Shown: piece by piece, positions 26,309 to 35,890 of the stretch
Layout of the letters: each line of letters starts with the position of its first letter
How positions within the stretch are numbered: the first letter of the stretch is position 1
NCBI GenBank assembly: GCA_934351835.1
Contig: CAKRJP010000009.1
Coordinates: forward strand, 1-64,000
Length of the DNA stretch: 64,000 nt
Origin: an uncultured Lachnospiraceae bacterium
GTDB taxonomy: Bacteria; Bacillota; Clostridia; Lachnospirales; Lachnospiraceae
Reading direction: 5' to 3'
Translations under genes and position numbers: made by a program
Notes under the pieces: generated by a model
Database searches by the model: none
What the model was told of the DNA's origin: nothing
The model's input: only the letters and a program-made list of their open reading frames with translations

Positions 26309-28375
26309 CTATTTTGTCAGCAACATCATGATCTCATTACTTCTCTTTACAAATGCTGTCATCTCCTCCGGATTCAGCGGTTTGTGTGCCAGCATTGCCA
26401 GATCATAAAGCTGTTTACAGATCACAGATGCATTCTCATCTGCCTTGTGTTCTGCTACATACTGTACCAGTGGATGGTTTGCATTCAGGATCAGAGTCTC
26501 GTCTCCTCCCATATCCATTCCCATTCCTGCCATTCCGTACATCTTCATCATTTCCTGCATACGGCGGCTCTGCTCTGACAACGTGATCATAGAAGCTACA
26601 TTCTCGTCTTTTAACTTCTCTACTTTGACATCCAGTTTGTCATTGCCAAGCTCTTTGCGGAATACTTCTACTAATTCATCTGTTGTCTTCTGGAAAGTCT
26701 CTTTTTCTTCCTCTGCAACCTCTTCCTTGATATCATCTGTTACATCGGCATCGATACGCTGGAATGTGATGGTCTCATTGCGCTGCTCTAACTGCGTGAT
26801 AAACGGAGAGTCAATGTTGTGGTCTAAGATCACGGCATCCTTGCCCTGTCCGCGGAATATGTTAATATACTGACTCTGCTGGATCGGATCTGTCACATAG
26901 TAGATCGTAGTCTTCTTCTCTTCCATCTTTGTCTCATCCAGATTCTCAACTACATCTGCATCTTCGTCCTTCTCCGGTTTTTCCAAAGATCCGCCGTTCT
27001 CCTCTGCACAATCTTTTAATGTGAGATATTTGCCGTCAATATTCTTAAACAGCACTGCATCTTTCATCTTGTCGCAGAACTTCTCGTCTTTTAAACATCC
27101 AAACTTGATGAATGGACTGATACTGTCCCAGTATTTCTCATAGTCTTCTCTCTTTGTCTTACACATTCCCGCAAGTTTATCTGCAACTTTCTTAGAAATG
27201 TAATCAGCGATCTTATTTACAAATCCGTCATTCTGCAGTGCACTACGCGATACATTCAACGGGAGATCCGGACAATCGATGACACCCTTTAATACCATCA
27301 GGAATTCCGGAATAACTTCTTTGATGTTATCTGCGATAAATACCTGGTTATTATATAATTTAATCGTACCTTCTACAGAATCATACTCTGTATTGATTCT
27401 TGGGAAGTACAGGATACCCTTCAGGTTAAATGGATAATCCATGTTCAGGTGGATCCAGAACAAAGGCTCCTTATAATCTAAGAATACCTTGCGGTAGAAC
27501 TCTTTGTATTCCTCATCGGTACACTCATTCGGATGTTTTGTCCACAATGGATGGATATCGCTTAAAGATACTGGTCTTTTCTCAATCTTTACCTTATCCT
27601 TTGCAGGGCTGACCTCAACCATCTCTTTCTCGCCGTTTTCATTCTCTTTTTCTTCCATCTTAGCATCTTCATGGATATGCTCAACAACGACATCGTCCTC
27701 TTTCAGATCTGCCTCGTCGATGGTCTCATATTCCTTCTCGGCATTAGCCTCTGATAAGAAAATCTCTACCGGCATAAATGAACAATATTTCTCCAGAACT
27801 TCTCTGACACGGTATTTGTTCGCAAACTCTAAGCTGTCCTCGTTCAAATATAATGTCATCTCGGAACCAACAGTCTGCTTGTCTCCGTCTTCCATCTCAT
27901 ACTCTGTTCCGCCGTTGCTTACCCAGTGTACCGGTTTTGCCCCGTCTTTGTAGGATAATGTATCAATATGAACCTCATCAGCTACCATGAATGCAGAATA
28001 AAATCCCAAACCAAAGTGTCCGATCATATCATCTTCTGTTGTCTTATCTTTATACTTCTCAAGGAACTCTGTTGCTCCTGAAAATGCAATCTGTGTAATA
28101 TACTCTTCCACTTCATCAGCAGTCATTCCAAGACCGTTATCGATGAATTTCAAAGTCTTCTCTTCCGGGTTCACAATCACCTGGATGGATGCTTTATAAT
28201 CATCCGGCAACTGATACTCGCCCATGATATCCAATTTCTTCAACTTCGTGATCGCATCGCATCCGTTTGAAACTAACTCTCTTACAAAAATGTCATGATC
28301 GGAATATACCCATTTCTTAATGATTGGGAATATATTCTCACTGCTGATCGATAAACTTCCCTTTTTTGCTGCCAT
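26309..28375 (-). CDS. htpG: Hsp90-family chaperone HtpG
   Basis: 688 residues from ATG 28375, where AGGAG is eight bases upstream (a GTG at 28384 is rejected). The GHKL ATPase domain is clear: RELVSNGCDAITKL, FIDNGLGMT and GHFGLGFYSAFMVAD. The middle domain contains NVSRSALQND, the conserved Arg-containing catalytic loop, and a C-terminal dimerisation domain follows. An acidic linker (~215-265, EKENENGEKE) is longer than in E. coli HtpG. It assists folding and stress recovery in the cytosol. A promoter and a perfect CIRCE element lie just upstream, so HrcA repression is expected. Confidence 0.95.
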   Translation of the reverse strand: MAAKKGSLSISSENIFPIIKKWVYSDHDIFVRELVSNGCDAITKLKKLDIMGEYQLPDDYKASIQVIVNPEEKTLKFIDNGLGMTADEVEEYITQIAFSGATEFLEKYKDKTTEDDMIGHFGLGFYSAFMVADEVHIDTLSYKDGAKPVHWVSNGGTEYEMEDGDKQTVGSEMTLYLNEDSLEFANKYRVREVLEKYCSFMPVEIFLSEANAEKEYETIDEADLKEDDVVVEHIHEDAKMEEKENENGEKEMVEVSPAKDKVKIEKRPVSLSDIHPLWTKHPNECTDEEYKEFYRKVFLDYKEPLFWIHLNMDYPFNLKGILYFPRINTEYDSVEGTIKLYNNQVFIADNIKEVIPEFLMVLKGVIDCPDLPLNVSRSALQNDGFVNKIADYISKKVADKLAGMCKTKREDYEKYWDSISPFIKFGCLKDEKFCDKMKDAVLFKNIDGKYLTLKDCAEENGGSLEKPEKDEDADVVENLDETKMEEKKTTIYYVTDPIQQSQYINIFRGQGKDAVILDHNIDSPFITQLEQRNETITFQRIDADVTDDIKEEVAEEEKETFQKTTDELVEVFRKELGNDKLDVKVEKLKDENVASMITLSEQSRRMQEMMKMYGMAGMGMDMGGDETLILNANHPLVQYVAEHKADENASVICKQLYDLAMLAHKPLNPEEMTAFVKRSNEIMMLLTK

Positions 28376-28449
28376 ATTTATCACTCCTGTTTATTAAAAA
28401 TTCTATACTATATTTCCGGCAAAATGCTTTACCAGTTCATCTAACAGAT

Positions 28450-28478
28450 ATGATAATACCACTATTTCTAAAAGTCAA
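28450..28478 (-). promoter_or_regulatory. htpG promoter
   Basis: -35 TTGACT (28473-28478), -10 TATCAT (28450-28455), 17-base spacing on the minus strand, about 75 bases before the start codon. Confidence 0.65.
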
Positions 28479-28485
28479 TAAAAAA

Positions 28486-28512
28486 TTAGCACTCTTTTTA
28501 TTCGAGTGCTAA
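28486..28512. promoter_or_regulatory. CIRCE element (HrcA operator), also the terminator of the upstream gene
   Basis: TTAGCACTC-N9-GAGTGCTAA is an exact match to CIRCE. It lies 7 bases upstream of the htpG -35 box. On the minus strand the stem is followed by TTTTTT, so it can also terminate the C39 peptidase transcript. Confidence 0.92.
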
Positions 28513-28536
28513 CAATTTTCTTAAAACTATAAAATA

Positions 28537-29286
28537 TCAATAAATTGCCACAGATAGTTTGCCTGTCTGGTCACAGATACTCTGGATCAAAGAGGCATCC
28601 TGCGTAATCTCTCCCTGCAGCGGATCCACAAGTGTTACCGTATTATCGGATTTTGAATATCCGGATAACACCACACAATGTTCATTGCCGTACCATTGAT
28701 ATGTCTTTCCGTGATATTCATAAGTATACCCTGTAAACTGTGGATCACCGTAATTTGATGTCACCCACAAAAGCACCGGGTAACCCGCCGCAATATACGG
28801 ATAGAGTTCTTCCAGAGAATCTCCTGAAAGATCATGCGCCCAGAGCATCCTGTTCTGCTCTCTCAGATAATTTCTTGCAGTTCTCGCAAGTCCCGGCGGC
28901 CAGATTCCTGCCCCTTCTGAAGAATAAGGATCTCCGCTGAATCCCACTTTGTAATCTTCTGTCGCCCGCACAAGATACTGATCCACGATTGTTGTCTTCT
29001 CTACGGAAAATCCCAGTGTGTTCAAATCCATTGTAAGAGAAGTGCTCTCACAACCCGTAGGAAGTTCCGGATTCTGCATGACTACCGGAACCGGGACGGA
29101 AGCCTCGTCCGGAAGTCTGTCTCCGCCGTATTGCAACTTAATCTTCAGCCCATTCGCAGTTGACACCACCGCCTGAGGCGTCAGATTTTCTGTTGCCACC
29201 TCGACTCCATCCGTATAGATTTTGTATCCTACGATTCCTGCAAGTGCAAGAATCATAAGGAATAATATTCTCCTTAAATGTTTCAT
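28537..29286 (-). CDS. Membrane-anchored C39-like cysteine peptidase (second copy)
   Basis: 249 residues: one N-terminal membrane segment (~6-22), then a C39_2 domain. The nucleophile is the Cys in LPTGCESTSLTM; the catalytic His is in NEHCVVLSGYS, followed by VTLVDPLQG. It belongs to the same broad family as the 301-residue protein at 17.6 kb, but the linker is short and the GCGPT motif is replaced by GCEST, so it is another subfamily. It is probably extracellular and tethered. It follows the large FtsX-type permease by 11 bases, so it is likely the last gene of an ABC-ATPase/permease/peptidase operon. Confidence 0.82.
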   Translation of the reverse strand: MKHLRRILFLMILALAGIVGYKIYTDGVEVATENLTPQAVVSTANGLKIKLQYGGDRLPDEASVPVPVVMQNPELPTGCESTSLTMDLNTLGFSVEKTTIVDQYLVRATEDYKVGFSGDPYSSEGAGIWPPGLARTARNYLREQNRMLWAHDLSGDSLEELYPYIAAGYPVLLWVTSNYGDPQFTGYTYEYHGKTYQWYGNEHCVVLSGYSKSDNTVTLVDPLQGEITQDASLIQSICDQTGKLSVAIY

Positions 29287-29297
29287 TGTTGCTCCCC

Positions 29298-32200
29298 TTA
29301 TTCAATACTCTTTAGTGATTCTACCATGTCTATTTTTCTTAACTTAAAGTACATGACTCCATTGATGATAAGTGAAAATAAGATTGTAAATAATAATGCA
29401 TACAAGAAACTTGATGGATCAATGTTCCTTCCAAACATAACCGAATCCACTTCCACTGTCTCAATAATGAACCGGTGCAGTATCTTTCCTAAAATACAGC
29501 CTGCCCCCGCTCCGATAAAAGTCAGTAAAATATTTTCTCTGTACACATACGCTCCCACTTCCGGATCATAAAACCCAAGGACTTTCAGTGTGGCAAGTTC
29601 TCTCTGACGCTCCGTAATATTAATCGTATTCAGATTATAAAGCACTACAAATGCCAACATTCCCGCCGAAACGATCAGCACTACAATAACCAGATTCAGG
29701 CTCTTTAACATATCATCAAGCTGTTCCTGGATATCATATATGTAACTGAGGCTTAAGACCGCATCTTCATTGATAATCTCTTTTCCCACATCCTTCATCT
29801 TTGTAATACTGTAATCATCCGGAGTCGCATACAGGAAACTGTTGTATTCCGGTGTCTCTCCGTAAACATCTTCATAATAAGCCGGCGTCATATACATGTA
29901 ATGTCCCATGTAGTTTTCACAGATATATTCAATCTTTACTTTCTTATTACCATTCTCCTCATCCTTGATCTCTATGGTATCTCCTTCTTTTGCATCCAAA
30001 AGTTTTGCCGTCTTCTCACTCAGAATCACTCCATTGTCACTTAATTTATAAGTTTCTTTCGTCTTCCGGTCTCTAAGATGCACATAATCCGGAATATCTT
30101 CCGTATCCTTCATCACACACTCTACCGTTGAACGTTCTTTCTTTCCATTCACCAGTGTCACACTCTTCATGCGAGTATCCATATGGCGCACGATTTCAGG
30201 ATTCTGATCCAGATTTTTCTCAAGTGTATCTTTCTCTTCCTCTGTGGCATCATCCTGTAGATAAGCCACTCCGTCATATACCTGGATGTCTTTATATTGA
30301 AGCTGTGTGATCTCAAAAATAGAATCTTTCAATCCGAAACCAACCAACATCAATGCCATGCATCCACTAATTCCAAAAATTGTCATAAAGAAACGTTTCT
30401 TATAACGCATCAGATTGCGGACCGTTGATTTCCATGAGAAATTAAGATGCTGCCAGATAATCCCCACTCGCTCCAGAAGTACTCGTTTTCCGATCTTCGG
30501 TGCCGGAGGTCTCATCAGAACGGCCGGCTGGGCCATCAGTTCTTTGTAACAAGCAAAGAACGTCGCTGCCGTAATACATACGACAGAGATTCCCGAAGCT
30601 ACTGCTGCATAATACCAGTTGTACGGCGTCAGAATTGCCGGCAGATGGTGATACAGGATTCCATATGCATAAATAATGATATACGGCAATAACTTTTCAC
30701 CCACCAGGACTCCAAATATACTTCCGCCTACCGTCGCCAGAAGTGCATAACCCATGTATTTAGACGCAATCGACAGCTTACTGTAACCGAGTGCTTTCAT
30801 CGTTCCGATAGCTGTCCGCTGTTCTTCCACCATACGTGTCATACTGGTCAGACTGATAAGTGCTGCCACTAAGAAAAAGATCACCGGAAATACTTTTCCA
30901 ATGGCACGCATGCGGTCTGCATTTTCTCCATATCCGGAATACTCCGGCAATGTACTTCTATCATACACATACCACTTTGCTTCCGGAATATCAGCAATCT
31001 CTGCCTCAGCGTCATCAATCTTTTTCTGACCATCTGCCAATTCTTCCGCTGCAGTCTTTTTGCCATCCTCGTATTCCTGCTTTGCTTCTTCTAATTTAAT
31101 CTGATTTGAGATAATCTCTGCTTCGCCTTCAGATAATGCCGTTTCCTGATTCTGGATCTCCGCCCGTGCTTCATCGATCTGTGCCTGACCGGATGCCAGC
31201 TGTTCCGGCACTCCCGCAAGAGCAGCCTCTCCAGCCTCCAGTTCCTGTTTTGCGTTATCTAATGCAGCCTTACTGCTTTTTAACTGTTCCTCCGCCTGGT
31301 CTAAAGACGCCGTTGTCGTCTGATACACATTTTCTTCATATGCAATCTTCTGTTCCAGTCCTGCACTATTCGTCTGAGCAGTCGCAAGTCCGGTCTCCAA
31401 TGTTGCCAATTGCGTCTTTAATCCGGCTAACTGTTCGTCCTCTTCCGTCACGCCCTGCTCTTCTAATTGCTGGATCTGTCCTTTAACAGCATCAATCTGT
31501 GTCTGCAATTCTGCAATCTGTCCATCCAGCGTCTTTTTCGTCTCCTTGTCCTGCCGGATCTGCTCTTCCAGGATCTTCATCTGTTGTCTGCCGGATTCAA
31601 TCTGTGCCTCTGCGTTATCCTTATTTGCCTCATACTGTGCAAGACCATTCTCATACGCTGTTTTACCTGAAGCTATTTTCTCCGCTCCGGCCTGATACTC
31701 CGCCTGTGCCGCATAAAGTTCCTGCTGTTTCTGATCCAGCGTTATTTTTGCCGATTCAATCTGACTGCGTCCATCGCTAATCTGCTGACGCCCGGAATTC
31801 AACTGTTCTTCCGCATCTGCAATCTGCGCTGCCGCATCTGCCAGTTTCGCATCAGCTTCTTCCTGACCGTCTTTTAACTTCTTCCTGGCATCATTCAGCT
31901 TTTCATTCGCTTCATCCACCAGTTCCTGCCTGCGAATCTCTCCACGTTTACCGGTAATCTTTTTCACCGAGTCCATAACATCTTCGATCCGGTCCTCATA
32001 CTCATCAGTATAAGCAAGCAGTTCCTTTGCACCTTCCACCTGAAGATATGCTTCTGTATAAACATCCAGGTCAAAGGTATCTGCTGTCACAATTGCAAAT
32101 GCCGAAATACTTCCGGTTCCAATCGTTGTACTTCCTCTGTTAAATGAGATATAACACGGACTGTTCCCCGTTCCCACAACCGTCAGTGTATCTGTCGTCA

Positions 32201-32675
32201 GCGTATCCGTCACCGCATCACTGGTACCGGAAGACAATTTGATCTTATCCCCGACTTTATAATCAGATTCGTCATCCACCAGACATTCGCCCGCCTTCTT
32301 CGGCAACCTTCCTTCCGTCACTGCAGGCTGGTTCATATCATCCAGCAGCGACATCACATGGAGGACCTTCTCCTCATCTTGTACTTTCCGCAGGAAATCA
32401 GCACTGTACGCGCCTTCTGCCTTAGTGACACCCTCCACATCTTCCAGAGCTTTTACATCACTCTTAGTAATTCCAAGCGTACTTACTGCCTTGATATCCA
32501 TCAAATTTGCACTGTCAAAATACGAATCTCCCGTGATCCGCATCGACGGCTCTGAAGAACGTATCCCTGAAAAGAACGCAACTCCCATCGCTACGATAAA
32601 AAAGATGGATAAAAAACGTCCCGGGCTTTTTCGAATCTCCATATAAAAATCTTTGCGTGTTGCTTTTTTCTTCAT
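29298..32675 (-). CDS. ABC transporter permease, FtsX/MacB type with long coiled-coil domain
   Basis: 1125 residues. One N-terminal membrane segment (~18-38) is followed by an extracytoplasmic MacB-like periplasmic core domain to ~240. A very long Gln/Ala/Glu-rich coiled coil (~245-575, e.g. ADAAAQIADAEEQLNSGRQQ) comes next. Then three membrane helices of the first FtsX domain (~600-740), a second core domain, and a final FtsX unit (~1010-1120). Such permeases do not import solutes but transmit ATP-driven motion, for example to export peptides or control wall hydrolases. The coiled coil could reach far into the wall. It pairs with the ATPase encoded 12 bases upstream and the C39 peptidase downstream. 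Confidence 0.87.
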   Translation of the reverse strand: MKKKATRKDFYMEIRKSPGRFLSIFFIVAMGVAFFSGIRSSEPSMRITGDSYFDSANLMDIKAVSTLGITKSDVKALEDVEGVTKAEGAYSADFLRKVQDEEKVLHVMSLLDDMNQPAVTEGRLPKKAGECLVDDESDYKVGDKIKLSSGTSDAVTDTLTTDTLTVVGTGNSPCYISFNRGSTTIGTGSISAFAIVTADTFDLDVYTEAYLQVEGAKELLAYTDEYEDRIEDVMDSVKKITGKRGEIRRQELVDEANEKLNDARKKLKDGQEEADAKLADAAAQIADAEEQLNSGRQQISDGRSQIESAKITLDQKQQELYAAQAEYQAGAEKIASGKTAYENGLAQYEANKDNAEAQIESGRQQMKILEEQIRQDKETKKTLDGQIAELQTQIDAVKGQIQQLEEQGVTEEDEQLAGLKTQLATLETGLATAQTNSAGLEQKIAYEENVYQTTTASLDQAEEQLKSSKAALDNAKQELEAGEAALAGVPEQLASGQAQIDEARAEIQNQETALSEGEAEIISNQIKLEEAKQEYEDGKKTAAEELADGQKKIDDAEAEIADIPEAKWYVYDRSTLPEYSGYGENADRMRAIGKVFPVIFFLVAALISLTSMTRMVEEQRTAIGTMKALGYSKLSIASKYMGYALLATVGGSIFGVLVGEKLLPYIIIYAYGILYHHLPAILTPYNWYYAAVASGISVVCITAATFFACYKELMAQPAVLMRPPAPKIGKRVLLERVGIIWQHLNFSWKSTVRNLMRYKKRFFMTIFGISGCMALMLVGFGLKDSIFEITQLQYKDIQVYDGVAYLQDDATEEEKDTLEKNLDQNPEIVRHMDTRMKSVTLVNGKKERSTVECVMKDTEDIPDYVHLRDRKTKETYKLSDNGVILSEKTAKLLDAKEGDTIEIKDEENGNKKVKIEYICENYMGHYMYMTPAYYEDVYGETPEYNSFLYATPDDYSITKMKDVGKEIINEDAVLSLSYIYDIQEQLDDMLKSLNLVIVVLIVSAGMLAFVVLYNLNTINITERQRELATLKVLGFYDPEVGAYVYRENILLTFIGAGAGCILGKILHRFIIETVEVDSVMFGRNIDPSSFLYALLFTILFSLIINGVMYFKLRKIDMVESLKSIE

Positions 32676-32687
32676 AATTTTATTCCC

Positions 32688-33392
32688 TTACCATTCAATC
32701 TGTTCAATCGGAACCGGATTCGGATTCTCGGTGATCTTTGATACTTTTCCATTCTTTATCTGGATCACTCTGTCTGCCATAGGTGCTATCGCCAGATTGT
32801 GCGTGATCAGAATTACCGTCATTCCCTTTTTTCTGCAAGTATCTTGTAACAGCTTAAGAATTGCCTTTCCTGTATTGTAATCCAAAGCTCCCGTTGGCTC
32901 ATCGCAAAGTAATAACTTCGGATTCTTTGCCAAAGCTCTGGCTATGGACACTCTCTGCTGTTCTCCCCCTGATAACTGTGCCGGGAAATTTTTAAGTCTG
33001 TCTCCAAGTCCTACTTCTTCCAGTACTTCTCTTGCATCCATAGGATCTTTACAAATCTGCAGTGCCAACTCCACATTTTCCTCTGCCGTCAGATTCTGAA
33101 TCAGATTATAGAACTGAAATACAAATCCAATATCATCTCTCCTATATGCAGTCAACTGCTTTCCAGAATACTTTGCAATGTCTTTTCCATCCACCAGCAC
33201 TCTTCCCTCGGTTGCGGTATCCATACCTCCAAGTATATTAAGGACTGTTGTCTTACCCGCACCACTAGGGCCTACAACCACTGCAAATTCGCCCTTTTTT
33301 ATCTCAAAATCAATTCCGGCGGCAGCCATAATCTTCACTTCACCCATTTGATAAATCTTTTTTACATTCTCAAGTGTTACAAATTCAGGCAT
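32688..33392 (-). CDS. ABC transporter ATP-binding protein (LolD/MacB type)
   Basis: 234 residues from ATG 33392 with GGAGG five bases upstream; the ATG at 33407 is not used. Walker A GPSGAGKTTVLN, Q-loop FVFQFYNL, signature LSGGEQQRVSIARAL, and Walker B LLLCDEPTGALD are all intact. The sequence fits the LolD/MacB/FtsE-like subfamily that powers FtsX-fold permeases. It should dimerise under the 1125-residue permease encoded next. Together with the membrane-tethered C39 peptidase they form an envelope module of unknown substrate. Confidence 0.93.
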   Translation of the reverse strand: MPEFVTLENVKKIYQMGEVKIMAAAGIDFEIKKGEFAVVVGPSGAGKTTVLNILGGMDTATEGRVLVDGKDIAKYSGKQLTAYRRDDIGFVFQFYNLIQNLTAEENVELALQICKDPMDAREVLEEVGLGDRLKNFPAQLSGGEQQRVSIARALAKNPKLLLCDEPTGALDYNTGKAILKLLQDTCRKKGMTVILITHNLAIAPMADRVIQIKNGKVSKITENPNPVPIEQIEW

Positions 33393-33509
33393 ACTATCCT
33401 CCAACATTCTATTAAAATCGTTAATTGTATTATTTAATTATATCACTTATAATAATAACATAGAAATGAAAGAATTATAAACTAGAATCATTGTAAAGTG
33501 GGGATTACT

Positions 33510-34010
33510 ATGACAACATCTAATATTTATCTTGCACGCACAGATTGCGAGATTCACGAAATTGCTAATCTGGCATCCGTAATCTGGAAAGAGCACTTTA
33601 CTTCCATCATCGGAGAATCACAAGTCCGCTATATGCTGGAACATTACCAGTCTTATCCGGCGATCAAAGAACAGATTGAGTTGAAAGGCTACGAGTATTA
33701 CCAGATTTACCATTCTCACACTCTTGCCGGCTATATGGCATTACATCCAGACAAAAAGCACATGACACTAAGCCGCTTTTATATCGGTAAAGACTTCAGA
33801 GGCCAACATCTGGCATCCACTGCATTTTCATTTTTAAAAGAACTTTGCCAAAAGCGGGAACTGTCTGAGATACAGGTTGCCTGCAACCGTGGAAATACAG
33901 ACGCTTTATCCGTTTATTATCATATGGGATTTAAAATGATTGGGGAACAGACCGAAGACCTTGGTCATGGTTTTCTGTGGGAAGATTATTTACTAAGTTA
34001 TAAATTATAA
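33510..34010 (+). CDS. GNAT-family N-acetyltransferase
   Basis: 166 residues from ATG 33510, with GGGG as ribosome site; the GTG at 33498 overlaps it and is rejected. The GNAT fold is shown by the central strand LSRFYIGKDFRGQHLASTAF, containing the acetyl-CoA pyrophosphate loop (R-G-Q-H-L-A), and by ACNRGNTDALSVYYHMGFK at the C-terminal strand. The substrate amine cannot be inferred. Cytosolic; single gene, divergent from the ABC operon. Confidence 0.88.
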   Translation: MTTSNIYLARTDCEIHEIANLASVIWKEHFTSIIGESQVRYMLEHYQSYPAIKEQIELKGYEYYQIYHSHTLAGYMALHPDKKHMTLSRFYIGKDFRGQHLASTAFSFLKELCQKRELSEIQVACNRGNTDALSVYYHMGFKMIGEQTEDLGHGFLWEDYLLSYKL

Positions 34011-34024
34011 TATCGTATAATCGC

Positions 34025-34052
34025 AAAAAGAGTCTCTTTCGAGACTCTTTTT
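34025..34052 (+). terminator. Terminator of the GNAT gene
   Basis: AAAAAGAGTCTC (34025-34036) with GAGACTCTTTTT (34041-34052), four-base loop. Confidence 0.88.
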
Positions 34053-34213
34053 CCGTTCATAAAATTAAATTTCTAATTGATACAGTTACAATCAGTAACA
34101 AAAGCGGGGAATTCAAGTTTTTAAACTGATCTGCATCAGCCCCGGAACGAATCAATTTCCGAATTCTGGAACTCATCACCAACTGTAACTATATGTACCT
34201 GTAATTATCTTAC

Positions 34214-35038
34214 TTAGAAGATTCCTACGAATGCTCCTACAAGACCGATTACCAGGAGTAATAAGATACACTGAACTGGTTTCCAGCCTTTCTTCTTCAT
34301 TAAGAAGAAGAGTAATAATGTAAGTGCTAACGGGATCATCTTAGGTAACACACCATCAAGGATATCCTGGATAACGATCGGGCTGTCACCGTTTGCGATT
34401 TCGACATTTACTGTTGTTCCACCGTAGTTAGATGTTAAAGCACCAACGATGAATACACCTAACATAGATGCTGCACGAGTAAACTCTTTCGCATTAGATG
34501 TAAGAAGCTCGATAGCTTTTGTACCAAGATTGTATGACCAATGCATCAGGAAGAAACGCATACCAAACTGTACAATGTTGAAAATCAACAGGAACAGGAT
34601 AGGTCCAAGTATCGATCCATTTATGGCCATATTCGATGTAATACCTGCGGTGATCGGAACAAGTGTAAACCAGAAGATAGCATCACCAATACCACCTAAA
34701 GGTCCCATAGCAGCTACACGGACAGCACGGATTGTGTCAATGTCAGCTTTCTGCTGCTCTAATGATAAGATAATACCCATTACAAATGTAACGAGGAATG
34801 GATGAGTATTAAAGAACTCCAGGTTGTGTGCCATAGAAATCTTTAAATCATCTTCGTTGTCAGCGTGGATTTTCTCTAATCCCGGAAGGATACAGTACAG
34901 CCATCCAGCAGCCTGCATTCTTTCGTAGTTAAATGATGCCTGTAAGTTCATAGAACGAAGGGCCATCTTATTTAAAGTCTTTTTGTCTAACGGCTCAGCC
35001 GGTGTAAGATTGTTGTAATGTGTTACATTAGATTCCAT
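34214..35038 (-). CDS. PTS mannose-family transporter, subunit IID
   Basis: 274 residues from ATG 35038, which has GGAGG eight bases upstream; it overlaps the IIC stop by 11 bases, implying translational coupling. It has the IID family look: NLQASFNYERMQAAGWLYCI at the start, MGPLGGIGDAIFWFTLVP in the middle, and hydrophobic C-terminal segments. With IIC it forms the membrane channel of a mannose/fructose/sorbose-type PTS. Its resemblance is closest to AgaD-like subunits. Gene order IIB-IIC-IID on the minus strand; the matching IIA and HPr are encoded 6-8 kb away with agaS. Confidence 0.92.
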   Translation of the reverse strand: MESNVTHYNNLTPAEPLDKKTLNKMALRSMNLQASFNYERMQAAGWLYCILPGLEKIHADNEDDLKISMAHNLEFFNTHPFLVTFVMGIILSLEQQKADIDTIRAVRVAAMGPLGGIGDAIFWFTLVPITAGITSNMAINGSILGPILFLLIFNIVQFGMRFFLMHWSYNLGTKAIELLTSNAKEFTRAASMLGVFIVGALTSNYGGTTVNVEIANGDSPIVIQDILDGVLPKMIPLALTLLLFFLMKKKGWKPVQCILLLLVIGLVGAFVGIF

Positions 35039-35843
35039 CTTCGTCACCTCCATCATTTCCTGCGCCGCTTCCAGCAGCGTTCTTAATTGCACAACGTGTC
35101 TGGAAATCGTACATTGCAATAGCAACACCTACGAATGCGATCAGAAGCAGAGCTGATCCGCTCAGAGCTTCGATGTAACCGATAATAGTTGCCAATGCAA
35201 AACCTGCAAAGTAGATACCCCAGTACTCGCCTGAAAGCATGATACGAAGCAATGTTGCAAATCCAACGAAACGCATCATTCCACCGGCAGCACTAAGACC
35301 TGTCATGATCCAGCCATATTTCTCAGAAATAGCTGTTAATGTCTCACCAAGAGCAGATCCACCCATAAGACCAGCTACGCAAACGATTCCGAATAATAAT
35401 CCAAGAATTCCCATAGCGATGTAGTTCAGGCGAACAATTCCTTTTGTATCACCTTTCTCTGCCATCTTGTCTGCATAAGACATCATTGGTGACATAGCTG
35501 TGAATAATAATGTTACCATGTACTGACCAATCAAAGCGAATGGTACAGCAAGACCTACAGCTGCTGTAGTATCCAGTCCGGATGTTACAGCAAATACTGT
35601 TGCCATAATTCCACCGATAACTGCGTTAGGCGGCTGAGCACCACCAACCGGCATGTTACCAATTGTCATTAACTGGTATGTACCACCAACGATAAGACCT
35701 GTCTGCAGATCTCCAAGGATAGCTCCAATGATAGCTCCTGTTACGATTGGCTGATACAGAGATTCCAAAAAATCAAACTGGTCAATTGCAACGATAAACG
35801 ATACAATAAATACCAAAATAATCTGAATTGCACTATAATCCAT
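35028..35843 (-). CDS. PTS mannose-family transporter, subunit IIC
   Basis: 271 residues, about seven hydrophobic segments, typical IIC length. Family features include IGDLQTGLIVGGTYQLMTIG and the region GGAQPPNAVIGGIMAT. It makes the sugar-binding membrane part of the transporter with IID. Mannose-type IIC proteins are also bacteriocin and phage receptors in Gram-positives. AAGGAG precedes ATG 35843. Neighbouring nagA, nagB and agaS point to an N-acetylated or free hexosamine as substrate; GalNAc/GalN and GlcNAc are both possible. Confidence 0.92.
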   Translation of the reverse strand: MDYSAIQIILVFIVSFIVAIDQFDFLESLYQPIVTGAIIGAILGDLQTGLIVGGTYQLMTIGNMPVGGAQPPNAVIGGIMATVFAVTSGLDTTAAVGLAVPFALIGQYMVTLLFTAMSPMMSYADKMAEKGDTKGIVRLNYIAMGILGLLFGIVCVAGLMGGSALGETLTAISEKYGWIMTGLSAAGGMMRFVGFATLLRIMLSGEYWGIYFAGFALATIIGYIEALSGSALLLIAFVGVAIAMYDFQTRCAIKNAAGSGAGNDGGDEDGI

Positions 35844-35890
35844 GATTATTAATCTCCTTTCATAATAACTCTTCCTGTTTCAGAACTTTA

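Noticed and set aside
34053..34213. Small gene or RNA between the GNAT and PTS IID genes
   Set aside because: The stretch has no frame with a ribosome site and no stable hairpin beyond the GNAT terminator.
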